Source of the DNA: Schistosoma mansoni
Lineage: Eukaryota > Platyhelminthes > Trematoda > Strigeidida > Schistosomatidae
Assembly (NCBI RefSeq): GCF_000237925.1
Contig: NC_031499.1
Location: 2,671,316-2,735,315 of the forward strand
DNA: 64,000 nt
Reading direction: 5' to 3'
Part shown: one piece after another, positions 12,392-22,844 of the stretch
Position numbering within the stretch: the stretch's first letter is position 1
Layout: every line of letters starts with the position of its first letter
Position numbers and translations under genes: made by a program
Notes under the pieces: model-generated
What the model was told of the DNA's origin: nothing
The model's database searches: none
Seen by the model: only the letters and a program-made list of their open reading frames with translations

Positions 12392-12564
12392 TTACTATCT
12401 GTTTATCAAAGTGCTTATTTCTATAAGTTACATACTGTTAATCAGTAATTTAAACTTAATAAATTTTCCACGAGAAAGTACACTGAAAAATGCACTTAGA
12501 TATTGATTAAAAACTCTTTCATTATGAAAGCTATTTTACCTTAAACTGAATAATGTTTTTATTA

Positions 12565-12914
12565 GAAAGGGGTTTCATGGAGATTTTAGTAATTTTATAT
12601 AGTTGAAATTATGAGTCAATTGAAACCAGACCACCATAAAAAACCTGAAAGCACTGGACGGTTGTTTTGTCCTGCTGTGGGATTCAAACCCAGTACCTAC
12701 TAGTTTCGCACGTGAGCGCTTAACCACTAGACCACTTAGCCGGCATCAAACGGTGTTATTGTCTAACTTCAATCAATCCACAAATCTCGCAAGGCAGGAT
12801 CATGGATGCGCACTGCTGAGAAGTCCCACAATAGGACGAAACGGTTGTCCATTGCTTCAAGGTTTTTCATAATGTTCATCTAACTTCAATCAACTCATGA
12901 TCTCAACTACATGA
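12565..12914. mobile_element. SINE-B fold-back copy in the GPCR intron
   Basis: Minus arm (12565-about 12790) with tail, B and A boxes; plus arm (about 12790-12914) with a hammerhead-like 12806-12862 and tail. In the plus ribozyme the core reads CTGAGAA, so G8 is lost. Lies about 60 bp past the GPCR splice donor. Confidence 0.75.
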
Positions 12915-12972
12915 ATAATAGTTTATTAAAAAAAGAAAGGAAATTTAATTATAGAAAACAAAACTGATTATT

Positions 12973-12978
12973 TACCTT
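12973..12978 (-). other. splice donor of the GPCR exon
   Basis: On the minus strand the exon ends AAAG and the intron begins GTAAAT. The frame beyond it (VNNQFCFL then stop) lacks TM6, which supports splicing here. Confidence 0.75.
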
Positions 12979-14127
12979 TCGTTTAGCTCTAGTTAATTTC
13001 TGATCTCTTATACTAATCCGTTCACCAGGTGTTTGTAAATGTATTACTTTAATCCCAATAGCTATATATGTACCACATATCATACCTAATGGTAAAAAAT
13101 ATTGTAATATCATTAATAATATAGTATAAATAACATCAATTTGTAATATATAGGGTTGATCATTGATCTGTATTGTGATCTCATTTTTAATTTGATCCAA
13201 ATTTGTAAAATTATTAATATTGATTGTTTTAATAGATGATAATAATAAACTCCAATCTTCTATACAAAATGTTTCATTATCCCTTTGAACTGTTCTATTT
13301 ACAATAGGTACAGGTAATGGTATAATTAATGCTAATAACCATACAGTTAATAATAATAATATAGCTTTACGTTGTGTCATTCTTGGTTTTAATGGAAAAT
13401 ATACCAATATAAAACGATCCCATGATATAAGTACATGAGTTAATGCACTAACAAATACACTAACACCTTGTGCATATGGTACAATTTTACATAATGGTTC
13501 ACCAAGTGGCCACCATAAATATATAATTTCTGTAATAACATTCATTGGTATACATAATACAGCCATTAATATATCAGCTAAACTTAAATTAAATAAAAAT
13601 AAACTTGTTATACTTGATGTACGCATTCCTTTTATATAATTATCGGCTTTCCATTTATGTTTTATAGTGAAATTTGTACGTTTATCATTTGGTATATTAT
13701 TAGCTAATGTAATAGATCCAGTATAATTACCTTTACTTGTACTTTGTTCATATGGTTTATGTATTGATTTGAATATTACATAACGATGTGTATTTTGTAT
13801 AATACATGGTTTACCACAACTACATTCATGTTGACTACTTGGACATTCATCAACCCATGGATCCATCTGATTATTATTATTGTTATGATGATGATGATGA
13901 TTGAAGGATTTAGATAATGTAGATTTCTTTTTACATCCTAATGTATTTGTAAAAAATCGAATGATATTACAATAATGAAAACGTAATAATATACATACAA
14001 TTGTATTACCAACTACAGCTAATATAATTACTATAGCAAATATAATCACTAAAAATGTTATTTCACTTTTAGTAAATGGTAAATTATTAGTAGTATCATC
14101 TTGGATATCATTAATTGATTCATCCAT
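12976..14127 (-). CDS. rhodopsin-class GPCR, neuropeptide-type; first large coding exon (TM1-TM5)
   Basis: Plasma-membrane G-protein-coupled receptor exon, incomplete at its 3' end. Residue numbers count from the first in-frame Met at 14190. Met22 (MDESINDIQDD, 14127) is preferred as start because residues 1-21 are Tyr/Ile/Cys-rich and unlike an extracellular N terminus; Met1 is possible. TM1 is about 45-69 with GN at 61-62; TM2 about 194-220 with LSLAD at 202-206; Cys234 and Cys309 are placed for the TM3-ECL2 disulfide; DRF at 258-260 replaces DRY; PLKPRMT follows, as in NPY/NPF-type receptors; TM4 has Trp284; sequons lie at 298 and 305; TM5 about 352-382 has Pro367. ICL1 is very long (about 70-193), with His5/Asn5 runs and a Cys cluster near 116-129. 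After Lys405 the frame meets GTAAAT, a splice donor, then stops. TM6 and TM7 are not visible here. The ligand is unknown; the NPY/NPF-like class is inferred from motifs. Confidence 0.9.
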
Positions 14128-14476
14128 AACATAACAATAATAATAGGATATTGAAAGGTTCTCACAAATAATGATTATGTAATCAATCAATGATAGTTTA
14201 ATTATTTAATGAATTTTTTTTTAATTATTTATTTAATTTTTTGTAATTTTCAACAGGATAATAATAAATTAATGAATTTAATAATGAGGGGATTTTATTC
14301 TTCTGAAAGCTTTAATTTAATTGGTTGAAATTGTTCAGTAAATTGCTTCGTATTTTTAACCAATCAAATTGTTCGAAAAATAAAAATTCAAAAATTTTTT
14401 TTGTTTTCTTTTTAATCAATGTTATACAACATCAAAATTTCAATATCATTTAAACAACTCAAATGGTAATCGTAAG
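14128..14476. other. AT-rich region upstream of the GPCR start
   Basis: Holds long A/T runs and TATA-like strings (for example near 14215-14240), none decisive as promoter. 5' UTR or promoter is plausible; no upstream exon seen. Confidence 0.4.
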
Positions 14477-14705
14477 CAAAGATGGATAGTGGTTAGCAGT
14501 GGAATCCAAGACGCGTGTTTCGTCTTATTTGGGACACATCAGCTGGATTCTACTGCTAGCCACTATCCATGTTTGTTTATAATGCTTGTGAATTAAGGCT
14601 ATATCAAGGCAATACGCATAGTATACACATATACCGATAAGAGACTGACCAGTTGCAGTTCTAAACATCAATGGAAAGATTCAAACAAACAATACTAATT
14701 GAATT
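14477..14705. mobile_element. SINE-A fold-back copy with hammerhead at the turn
   Basis: Left arm 14477-14511 and right arm 14532-14569 are inverted copies of the segment taagcaaagatggatagtgg. The turn holds a minus-strand ribozyme (CTGATGTG, so A9 is lost; GAAA kept). The plus arm then runs to the tail at about 14705. Confidence 0.78.
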
Positions 14706-14725
14706 CAAATAGTAGTAATTTTAAA

Positions 14726-16452
14726 ATTTAGAACAACACATATAAGTGAACAATATTGTTGATTATAATATTGGAAAAGAAGAACTATTAGAAATATATA
14801 ACCACAAAAAGAAATCCAGCAACTGTTATAAACGTAGGACACTTGTTATAACGCTGGGGTTTCTTGTCATAACATTCCTTTCACTTTTTACACGAATATG
14901 GCACGTTAATTTACCTTAGATGAATATCTACACTAGATTCTCACCCAGTGTCTATTCTAGAGGACTTCAACACAACTCAAATCAAGAACACGAGATTAGC
15001 CTGACTAGAACGTCAATATATTTCGACACCGAATTCCGACACAATCGAACAACAAGAACAGTCAATCAATAACAGTCAGGATATGGGGATATATAACACA
15101 TATAACAACGTCACATTATCTATATGTCTAACTCAGCAGAACAACCAATCATTATCATTCTCGCCCACACATCAGCAATTAAATTTATTTGTGAAGAAGA
15201 ACCAGATAATAAACTAGATTTCTTTGACGTTTTGTTAAACAATAAAGAAAATGGTTCTATCAGTAGAAGTGTGTATAGGAAATGTTCTTTATCAAGTCAT
15301 TATACACATTTCTTAAGCTTTGTACCCCTTCATGATAAGAGAAACATAGTTCGATGTCTTGTAACTAGAGCTAGGAAGATATACTCAGTCGATACAATAA
15401 ACAAGGAATTTGAGCTCATACATAATATGTTGATTGAAATGGGTTATTCACGAGGTTACCTGAATAAACACTTGCATGTATAAAACAAGAAAATAACAAC
15501 ATCAACTGCTAGTAAAAAACCTCTCTTCTTGAAGCTACAATTTAATGGAGCTGTATCAGGTGAGGTACTACGTGATGCACTGACTAGAGTCGTGAAGAGA
15601 ACGTTTAATGCAGTCAACCTCTGTCTATTGTGCTCGACCCCATCTATAATAATTCCTCAACTAAAGGATCAGCTACCTGGTTGTGCCATTTCTATGTGTA
15701 TCTACAAAATCAGCTGCTCCTATGAAGAAAGCTATATTGAGCGCACTACCGGACAACTGAGCCAAAGAGTTAGTGAACACCTTCCTTCGTGTTTAGGAAA
15801 AAGTACTGTCAAGACAACACGCAGCTCGGTTCTATCATACTTGATCGGTAGTAGTCATGTAGTAGGCATAAATAAGTCATTTAAAGTTATTTATCGTAGT
15901 TCCATATGGGCTTCCATCTTTTACACACAATAGAAGCTAAAGGAATTCGAGTCAACAATCTAAGTCTTCGTGTTCATAAGAAATTTGTAACCTTTCTATC
16001 TCTCCCTTGGCCTTAATAGATGATTTTATTTATTATTTTTTTCCATACTCTTTGTTTATTTCTTTTCACCCCCTCCTATTACTTTTTTTCCCTCAAATAT
16101 ACATTTCACGCTCCAATTATCTGAACACTTATTACTTAGTCTCATCATTTTTATGAATGTTATCTCAGCATATATATTGTTCTAAGCATTGACCTATTTT
16201 CCATTATGTAACATTGATTCAAGCCTTTATTATTCTTGTCAAAACTATTACAACTGTCATCACACTACCGATATGTACTTTTTCCTTACTATGTATCTAT
16301 GTATCTATTCCACTGTTAACATTGATTCATAAACTGCCTTCAATGGTTTAACAATTATGTAAATGCATATAAATATTACTGTATATTAGAATGAAACCTG
16401 ATAAGGATCTAATCGAAAACAATATTGCTCGCTTATATATGTTGTTCTAAAT
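14726..16452 (+). mobile_element. Penelope-like element remnant 1, 35-bp inverted ends
   Basis: Ends 14726-14760 and 16418-16452 are inverted repeats matching at 32 of 35 bases. Between them lie about 360 bp of leader, the end of a Penelope-type reverse transcriptase and a GIY-YIG endonuclease domain, then about 450 bp of trailer. Fingers and most of the palm domain are absent, so this is an internally deleted, broken copy. Penelope-like elements are known to carry terminal repeats in direct or inverted form. I see no clear target duplication. Confidence 0.75.
15124..15933 (+). pseudogene. Penelope-like reverse transcriptase C-end and GIY-YIG endonuclease, broken
   Basis: Two open stretches, 15124-15483 and 15529-15933, are in different frames. 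The first contains DNKLDFFDVLL, SVYRK, THFLSFVPLHDKRN and IVRCL, the conserved end of Penelope-type reverse transcriptase. The second has CIYKISCSYEESYIERTTGQL and SQRVSEH, a variant of the GIY-YIG nuclease (YIER where YIGR is usual), then the conserved FKVIYRS. The function in an intact element would be target nicking and cDNA synthesis. A 233-codon relative of the second part lies at 24326-25027. Confidence 0.8.
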
Positions 16453-16529
16453 CACAATTTAGGGATTCTTCAAATTTTAGAATTTAGTGATAGACCTCTC
16501 TCTGGAATAATCTGTCAACAAATTTGTAT

Positions 16530-16697
16530 TAAGGGCTCTGGCTCGAGACTGATAGGTCCTGGGTTCGAATCTCGCGAGTGCAGGATCGTGGGTGCGCACT
16601 GCTGAGGAGTCCCATAGTAGGACGAAACGGCCGTCCAGTGTCTCCAGGTTTTCCATGGTGGTCTAGCTTCAATTGACTCATGCTTTCAACTGTGAAA
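16530..16697 (+). mobile_element. SINE-B copy, 5' truncated in the A box
   Basis: Starts in the A-box region, has B box GGGTTCGAATCTC near 16561-16573, a complete hammerhead and the tail ccatggtggtctagcttc. The antisense 66-codon frame is one of many near-identical peptides this repeat produces and is not a gene. Confidence 0.85.
16596..16641 (+). ncRNA. hammerhead ribozyme, SINE-B type, core intact
   Basis: Stem I CACTG/CAGTG, core CTGAGGA at 16602-16608, stem II GTCC/GGAC with a 7-base loop, GAAA at 16624-16627, stem III CGG/CCG with no loop, cleavage triplet GTC with the cut after 16635. All invariant bases are present. Stem III is a perfect palindrome, so cleavage as a dimer is likely more efficient than as a monomer. 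Confidence 0.8.
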
Positions 16698-16723
16698 ATT
16701 TGTATTGAACATTGATGATTAAT

Positions 16724-17084
16724 AAGCAAAGATGGATAGTGGCTAGCAGTGGAATCCAGGAAGCGCGTTTCGCCCTATTTGGGACTCGTCAGCTGGATGT
16801 ACCTGCATTTCAGAGTTGATGTTCACTCTGGGACTCGAAACCAGTACCTTTCGTCTCAAACGCCATCGCGTTATCCACTCAGCTACTGAATTGTGATAGA
16901 CACTTGGTTGTGCAATGGGGTGAAGTTTAAATCCACTTAGTATTGTTTGTTTGAATTATGTTAATACTTGTGAATTAAGGCTATATCAAGGCAATACGCA
17001 TAGTATGCACATATGGCAATAAGAGACTAACCAATTGCAGTCCTAAACATCAATGGGAAGATTCAAACAAACAATATAATGTGA
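16724..17084. mobile_element. SINE-A copy with 5' inversion, perfect 13-bp TSD
   Basis: ATTGATGATTAAT is repeated at 16711-16723 and 17085-17097. Inside, the left part (to about 16958) is the head and ribozyme on the minus strand and the right part (about 16966-17084) is the tail on the plus strand. This is the twin-priming inversion known from LINE-mediated insertion. Confidence 0.9.
16751..16804 (-). ncRNA. hammerhead ribozyme, SINE-A (Sm-alpha) type
   Basis: Minus strand: stem I CATCCAG/CTGGAT, core CTGACGA, stem II GTCC/GGGC, GAAA, stem III CGC/GCT, triplet TTC. The core is intact; stem III has a closing mismatch relative to the family consensus CGC/GCG. Confidence 0.75.
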
Positions 17085-17309
17085 ATTGATGATTAATGTT
17101 AAAAATGATATAAGAATATGATAGTGTAATTTATGTCGATAATTTGTGCATTAAACTAGCCATCATTATCATTAAACCTCATTAAAAACATCAAATTTTT
17201 TACAGAATTTTGGAATACTTGATTTCTAAATTGTGTTTTCATTTTTAAACTTCATAGACTTCGATACCTTGATAAATTCAAATAAAGCAAGATGAACAAA
17301 ATATTTCAC

Positions 17310-17392
17310 AATTGATTGATCACTTGATGGTGATCAATGTCATGTATGTCAGGTCCTGCTTAGTGCAGATCGAATGCTATCGACCAGGATTC
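17310..17392 (-). repeat. SINE-C tail fragment
   Basis: Matches the acaattgattgatcactyggtggtgatc block of the other SINE-C copies in interrupted form; ribozyme and head absent. Confidence 0.6.
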
Positions 17393-17574
17393 CGTTCTAC
17401 TTCAAGATTTTTTATTCAGATATAAAATAGCATAGAGGTATCATTAGTTATATTAACATAAACTACGCTTTCCATATCTTATTAAATGAAGTTGACTTTG
17501 AAATTACATAGAATAAAAACGAAAGATGTGGAGAGGAAACAACAATTCTAATACAATAGTCAGAATTAATTTAT

Positions 17575-17665
17575 GTCCCATACTAGGACCAAACTGCCGT
17601 CCAATGCTTCTAGGTTAACTATGGTTGTCTAGCTTTAATCGACTCCTCAATTCAACTATTAAAAT
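17575..17665 (+). repeat. SINE-B' fragment, ribozyme half and tail
   Basis: Begins inside stem II of the hammerhead (gtcccatactaggacc), with GAAA altered to CAAA, and runs to the tail caattcaactattaaaat. Confidence 0.65.
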
Positions 17666-18383
17666 GAAGTTATTTAAAGAAGGCTTTGATGTCATAGTTG
17701 GTAATGAGCAAACAAGGTGAAAGAATATTTTTAACAACTAAGTAATAGTCATCAAGGTATCTAGTTGACATAAAATTAACAACACCATCATGAGCGGATA
17801 TTAGGGACATTTATTAGGTTTATATATGATAATAATGAAGTTATCTAATTGATTAGCATTGTCATAGAGCTCTAACTGACTTCGTGTCAGTCTTAATTAT
17901 CTTCGTTAAATGATCACTGAGTGTCAATTAGGCTTGAATTTCACGTGAAACATCTATCCCCTCAAGAACACAGGCAAATCTTGTTGATGAGTATCAACTA
18001 ACACGAAAGTTAGGTCCAACAATTATTAATAAATATACCGAAAATAAAATAATCACGATGTCATTCAGGGTAAAGTAAATATGTTATAATGAACATTTAC
18101 GACTGAACAGTTGTGACTACTGAGTAGTCGAATTCTGTCTAGCAGTTCTGTAAGTTCCAGTTAGTTTAACCTAGTCAACTTTAGGTGCACTATACTGACA
18201 TTTACACTAATGCTTGAATGTAACGGACAAAAAACTCTGAACCTAGCTTTTGTGTTTAATCGATAACATTTGATCTTCATTTGACCACTTAGATAAACGT
18301 GTTATTGGTCACTACTTAGCGATCAATCAATTATAATGTCGTATAATTAGCTCAAAAATCACTTTTAACTGAGTCGAAACATA
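17666..18383. other. AT-rich intergenic, nothing recognised
   Basis: No repeat or gene signal seen. Confidence 0.5.
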
Positions 18384-18388
18384 CTTAT

Positions 18389-18899
18389 TTTTATAACTTG
18401 TAGCTGAACGGATGCCTTGGTAATGTATGACGTGATAAGACCGCCAATCAGAGAGCAGCGAATTAACGATTGAAACAGTGAAACACGGAAACCGTACGAG
18501 CAGCTTTGAGTACTTATCAGTCCCGCTTTCTGCCTAAACCAGCCAGTTAAGTCCAGAACAGCCTCTGCGGTATGAATCATTACATTTCAAACATACTGAG
18601 TTTATATACCGAATAAATTGACCACATCGTACCAATAAAATAGAAAATAACATTTGTACAAAATTCAGCCAAATGTGGCTGTGAATGTGGGAGGCAGTAA
18701 TTAATAGACTAGGGATAACTCAAGGATTGTAAGTCGTATAATAATAGTTTATACTTCAAAATAAAGCTCATGATAAAAGGAACATCAATACGAATAGTTT
18801 AGTTATTTAGCAATTATACGACAAAAAAATGTATCCATAATATTGGTCCATAAATGGCTCTCGAAAGTTACCATTCATAATTCTCTTCGGGATACAACA
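18389..18899 (-). mobile_element. solo LTR (LTR-I), 5-bp TSD CTTAT
   Basis: A 511-bp fossil LTR on the minus strand. CTTAT is repeated at 18384-18388 and 18900-18904. It shares the TATA-like and AATAAA-containing body of 2153-2633 but has a longer 3' end, shared with 28421-28888. The 71-codon frame at 18365-18580 is chance. No internal region; moderately old. Confidence 0.82.
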
Positions 18900-18904
18900 C
18901 TTAT

Positions 18905-19610
18905 CGAACCCAATCCCTAACAAATACTCTTAAAAATATTCAAAAACTGTAGGATAGCAATGATTGAACGGTTGGATTCATAACAATCATCTAACATTAA
19001 ACAATTTAAAGAAAGAATCTACTTCATTTGTGATAAAATCAGTCCTTGTTCATCTCTTCACTTACATATTCAACGTCATATCAAGTAGTTTAAATGTATA
19101 ATCTCGGTTTACGACAACATTGTAGCTAACAAGCATAGTTGAATGTATCTACGTTGTTTAATTGATAGGTATCTAATAAAAGGTAGGAGCATAGAATCTT
19201 GTAATCAAAGGGAAATTCCACATTTTAGCAAATAGAAGAATATCAGTATAAACCAGGTTGATATAACAGGAGAATGAAAATACTTTTCGTTTCTCCCTGT
19301 TACACTATTATGATGCACTGAGGAATGAGATTTTGCTAATACTAAACTGGATACTGGATTGATACGGTTTACGTTGACTGGACCACATTATACCAGATAA
19401 ACAGTTCATGACCAATCATAAAAAGATAAAGATCATGCTAGATAATATTTAATTGGATACAATTATTTGCAGTACCGCTCAATGAATCCAGAGTAAACAT
19501 TTATGATAAGGAAGGAAATCGCATATTAAATAGTTAGATAGTGAAGTATCTCTTAATTCACACCCAATGCTTAACTATATTTACTTTCAGTAACCACACA
19601 TCACAAATAC
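18905..19610. other. AT-rich intergenic, nothing recognised
   Basis: No repeat or gene signal seen. Confidence 0.5.
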
Positions 19611-19614
19611 CATT

Positions 19615-19815
19615 GAGATAACTGGCGCAAGACTGGTAGGTCCTGGGTTCGAATCTCGTGAGGCGGGACCGTGGATACGCACTGCTGAGGAGTCCCACAA
19701 TAGGACGAAATGGCCATCCAATGCTTCAAGGTTTTCTATGGTTTTCTAGCTTCAATTGACTCATGATCTCAACTATATAAAACTACTAAAATCTCCACTA
19801 AACCGCCTTCTGAAA
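19615..19815 (+). mobile_element. SINE-B copy, 5' truncated
   Basis: Begins in the tRNA-like part, with B box GGGTTCGAATCTC near 19645, complete ribozyme and the long tail through tctccactaaaccgccttctg. The tail extends past the usual tataaaa end, as in permuted copies. Confidence 0.82.
19679..19724 (+). ncRNA. hammerhead ribozyme, SINE-B type
   Basis: Core CTGAGGA, GAAA and stem III TGG/CCA (still palindromic through paired changes) are intact; the triplet is ATC. Stem I GCACTG/CAATGC has one mismatch. Confidence 0.72.
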
Positions 19816-20104
19816 ATAGACCCTTGGTTTTAATTGTAATATGATATCTTTACATTCGAACACAATGATTTCTTTCATTTAGTTCTCTGTCAAATTCCTT
19901 TCTGAATAAATTCAGTAAATTCAAATACATATATTACATTTGATATGACTATATATTACAGGAAACTACCATAATTATTAATCCAATTTGAATAAATCCT
20001 ATGTGTATGTTACTTATTATTCAAAACTTGACCATAAAAAGATATTCGACAGTATCAATAATGAAAGTATTACTTTTCTTTTACGTCACCTCATTACAGA
20101 TGAG
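19816..20104. other. AT-rich spacer
   Basis: Nothing recognised. Confidence 0.45.
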
Positions 20105-20400
20105 TGTATAACTGTAGTGTGTACTACTGATGTACCGGATATTAGTAGTATGTATCATCTATCGAAAGTGAAAGCCTGAAGACAGAAGGTTATGAAAATT
20201 AGAGAAAAGAGAACGAGAGAAGAGAATTATTGGTATAGAATCGAAAGAATAATGAAGTCTGGGGCAATTGATTGACATTTTACAAATGAAGTATTTACTG
20301 TATGGTTCGCAGTATTCACTAACATATACTGTAATTTTATGTTCAAACATATTTAATTGTCCCCTTTTGTGTCCTAATTCACCTAATCATAACAATTCAT
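20105..20400 (+). repeat. D repeat copy
   Basis: Matches the 9255 copy from gtgtactactgatg to cccttttgtgtcc. Short frames on both strands are shadows. Confidence 0.65.
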
Positions 20401-20426
20401 TTGAACAGTATACTATCATTTTTAAT

Positions 20427-20744
20427 CTTTTTTATACCATTGAAATCATGAGTCAATTGAAGCTAGACCACTATGAAAAAGTTGAAAGCACTAGAGGACC
20501 ATTTCGTCCTATTGTGGGATTCCTCATCAGTGCGCATTCACGATCCCGACTCGTGAGATTCCAACCCGGGACCTATCAGTTTTGCTCGCGAGAGCCTAAC
20601 TATTTATTAGACTACTGAGCCGGCATCCAACTGTGTTAATGTCTAACTTCAATCAATCCACGAAGTTCAGCAACCATTCAACTGACTCATGATTTCAACG
20701 ATATAAAAAAATTACTAAAATCTCCACAAAACTCCGTTTTGATT
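20427..20744 (-). mobile_element. SINE-B copy, 9-bp TSD
   Basis: ATTTTTAAT is repeated at 20418-20426 and 20745-20753. Minus-strand order of tail, ribozyme, B box, A box and spacer, with a short plus-strand tail at the right end (ctgactcatgatttcaac), so again a fold-back. Ribozyme core has C3 replaced (ATGAGGA). Confidence 0.82.
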
Positions 20745-20753
20745 ATTTTTAAT

Positions 20754-20959
20754 TACCGGTTAAATTTAAATTCGAGATTTATCTAATTAAAATGGAAATA
20801 CTTGAAATGAAAGTAAAAAAGATTGATTCAGTGATAATTTCACTAGTTGCCAAATTTACTTCCCCAGTTCCACAATCGAATTTATTTAACCATGACGATG
20901 ATAATCACAACAGATTTGCTAAACATGACAATACAGAAATAGACAAAACAAACAAATGA
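20754..20959. other. AT-rich spacer
   Basis: Nothing recognised. Confidence 0.45.
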
Positions 20960-21420
20960 CCGTGTTAATTATTCATTTATTAACCATGAGCGTATATAAG
21001 TGTACACTTTTTATCTTATTCACAACATGTCTGTAACTCAGTCTTGTCTGATTATAAAAATTGATTAACGCTTGAATAAAGCGAGTTGGCTTACCCGCCA
21101 TCTCCATTGCATGTCGTTTTTATTTTGCTCTCATCTATTCACTTCATCGATCTGATCTCCTGTCCAGATCAATGAGTCTACGAAATATATGTATTCTAAA
21201 TACATTCTCGTATTTGACTTGTTTACCGTGTTATTCATGAACTCGGATTAAGTCATTTATTACAAACGAGAATAGACAGGATGTATATTTTATGACAACA
21301 ATGATTCATACGATCTCATCGAAGTCAGATCTTAGCCTCTACAAGAAATGGAGACCCCGATTTGATACGAACACACAACTTTCTGATCTGAAATCAGATC
21401 TTAACCTCTACAATTTCAAT
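20960..21420 (+). mobile_element. possible LTR-like block (fossil), unassigned
   Basis: Contains GCGTATATAAGTG near 20992, AATAAAGCG near 21076 and, near 21351, TGGAGACCCCGAT, which resembles a tRNA primer-binding string. The motif tcagatcttaRcctctaca occurs twice (about 21326 and 21395). I cannot define ends, so the LTR reading is weak. Confidence 0.25.
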
Positions 21421-21852
21421 GATCATCAAATATCAAACATTAATAACTTGATTCATATATAAATGACAATAGACTAATCTTATGACAAAATAATTTTTTT
21501 TAGGAAAAAAAAAAAAAGAGAAAAATAAGAAATTTTTTTTGTATTTTATTAGGATTAAAAAAATAAAGAAAAAAGAAAAAAACTATCGATAAAAATAATT
21601 AAAAAATTGAAATTCTCATAGGAAATTATTTAGCTTGAATAGATTATACTACTGAAATGTATTAAAAGCTTATTATTGTATAAAGACTTTAATTTCTTAA
21701 ACTTTGAATAAATTTCATTGACTTAGGAAACATAAGTTGAATTTAATTGATTATGGTTTATTCATTAAGAATTAGGTTAAAAGATGATTAGAAATTGTAT
21801 ACAATCTAATATAATGAAATATTCATTTAGTAATGATAATTCAATTTAAGTT
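21421..21852. other. low-complexity AT-rich stretch
   Basis: Long A and T runs near 21490-21610; no gene or repeat family. Confidence 0.5.
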
Positions 21853-22345
21853 TACTTGAATGTTTTCATTAATGTTTAGGACTACTGTTGATTAGTCTCT
21901 AATCGGCATATGTGTATACTATACATGTTACCTCAATATTGTCCTTAATTCATAAGCATTATGAGCATAGATGGATAGTGGTTAGCAGTAGAAACCAGGA
22001 CGCATAGTACAGACATATGCCAATAAGAAATTGATTAATAACAGTCCTGAACATCAATGAGAAGATTCAAACAAACAATACGAAGTGAATTTAAACTTCA
22101 CCCCATGGTTCAGGCAAGTGACTATCAGGATTCATTAGCTAAGTGGATAACGGGATGGTGTTTGAAATGAAAGTTATTCGGTTCGAGTCCTAGAGTGAAC
22201 ATAAACCCTGAAATTCAGTTTCATCCAGCTGATGTGTCCCGAATGTGTGACTGCATCTCAGAATTGATGTTCACTCTAAGGCTCGAACCCAGTAACTTTC
22301 ACTTCAAATGCCATTGCGTTATCCACTTATCTACTAAATCTTCAC
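21853..22345. mobile_element. SINE-A composite in three alternating segments
   Basis: Minus segment (about 21853-22002), plus segment (about 22003-22240: tail, tail-to-head junction near 22083, A box TAGCTAAGTGG, B box CGGTTCGAGTCC, half a ribozyme) and a second minus segment (about 22241-22345, B and A boxes). More than one unit is present. Ribozymes are incomplete. Confidence 0.78.
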
Positions 22346-22844
22346 AATTTTTAACTTTATTTTATCTATCTTTGTTATAAATTCATATAACTGATATTAA
22401 AATCAACCAAAACGGGTTTGTTTATATTTTGTAAAGAAAAAAGTAGTTATTTTGTTTAAATTTCAAATTTTGTGTAGGGAAAAAATTTTCTTTTCCCTAT
22501 ATGTATATTACCTGGAAACAAAAAAATAAAAAAAAATATTTTAAAGACGACATTTACCATACATTCTATGCCTCATTTTTTTTTCGCTTTTTATTCCTTT
22601 CTCCCTTTAACTTATGATAAAGTAAGCAAAGTCAGAGTGTTCTTTCTAACATCATTAAATGTTAATGGAATAAGGAATATGTTTCATGATTTAAAATATG
22701 TTAATGTAGTGAAGGAGAACATACAAGTGGTGACAACAAAATGTATTTGGATACAAAATTACAAAATCTGAGAATCATACAATGGACAGATTTCATTGCT
22801 GAATTTAATTAAGCAACATTTTTTTAGAAACAAGTAAATTGTAT
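22346..22844. other. AT-rich intergenic, nothing recognised
   Basis: The 67-codon frame at 22568-22771 has no recognisable domain and is probably chance. Confidence 0.45.
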
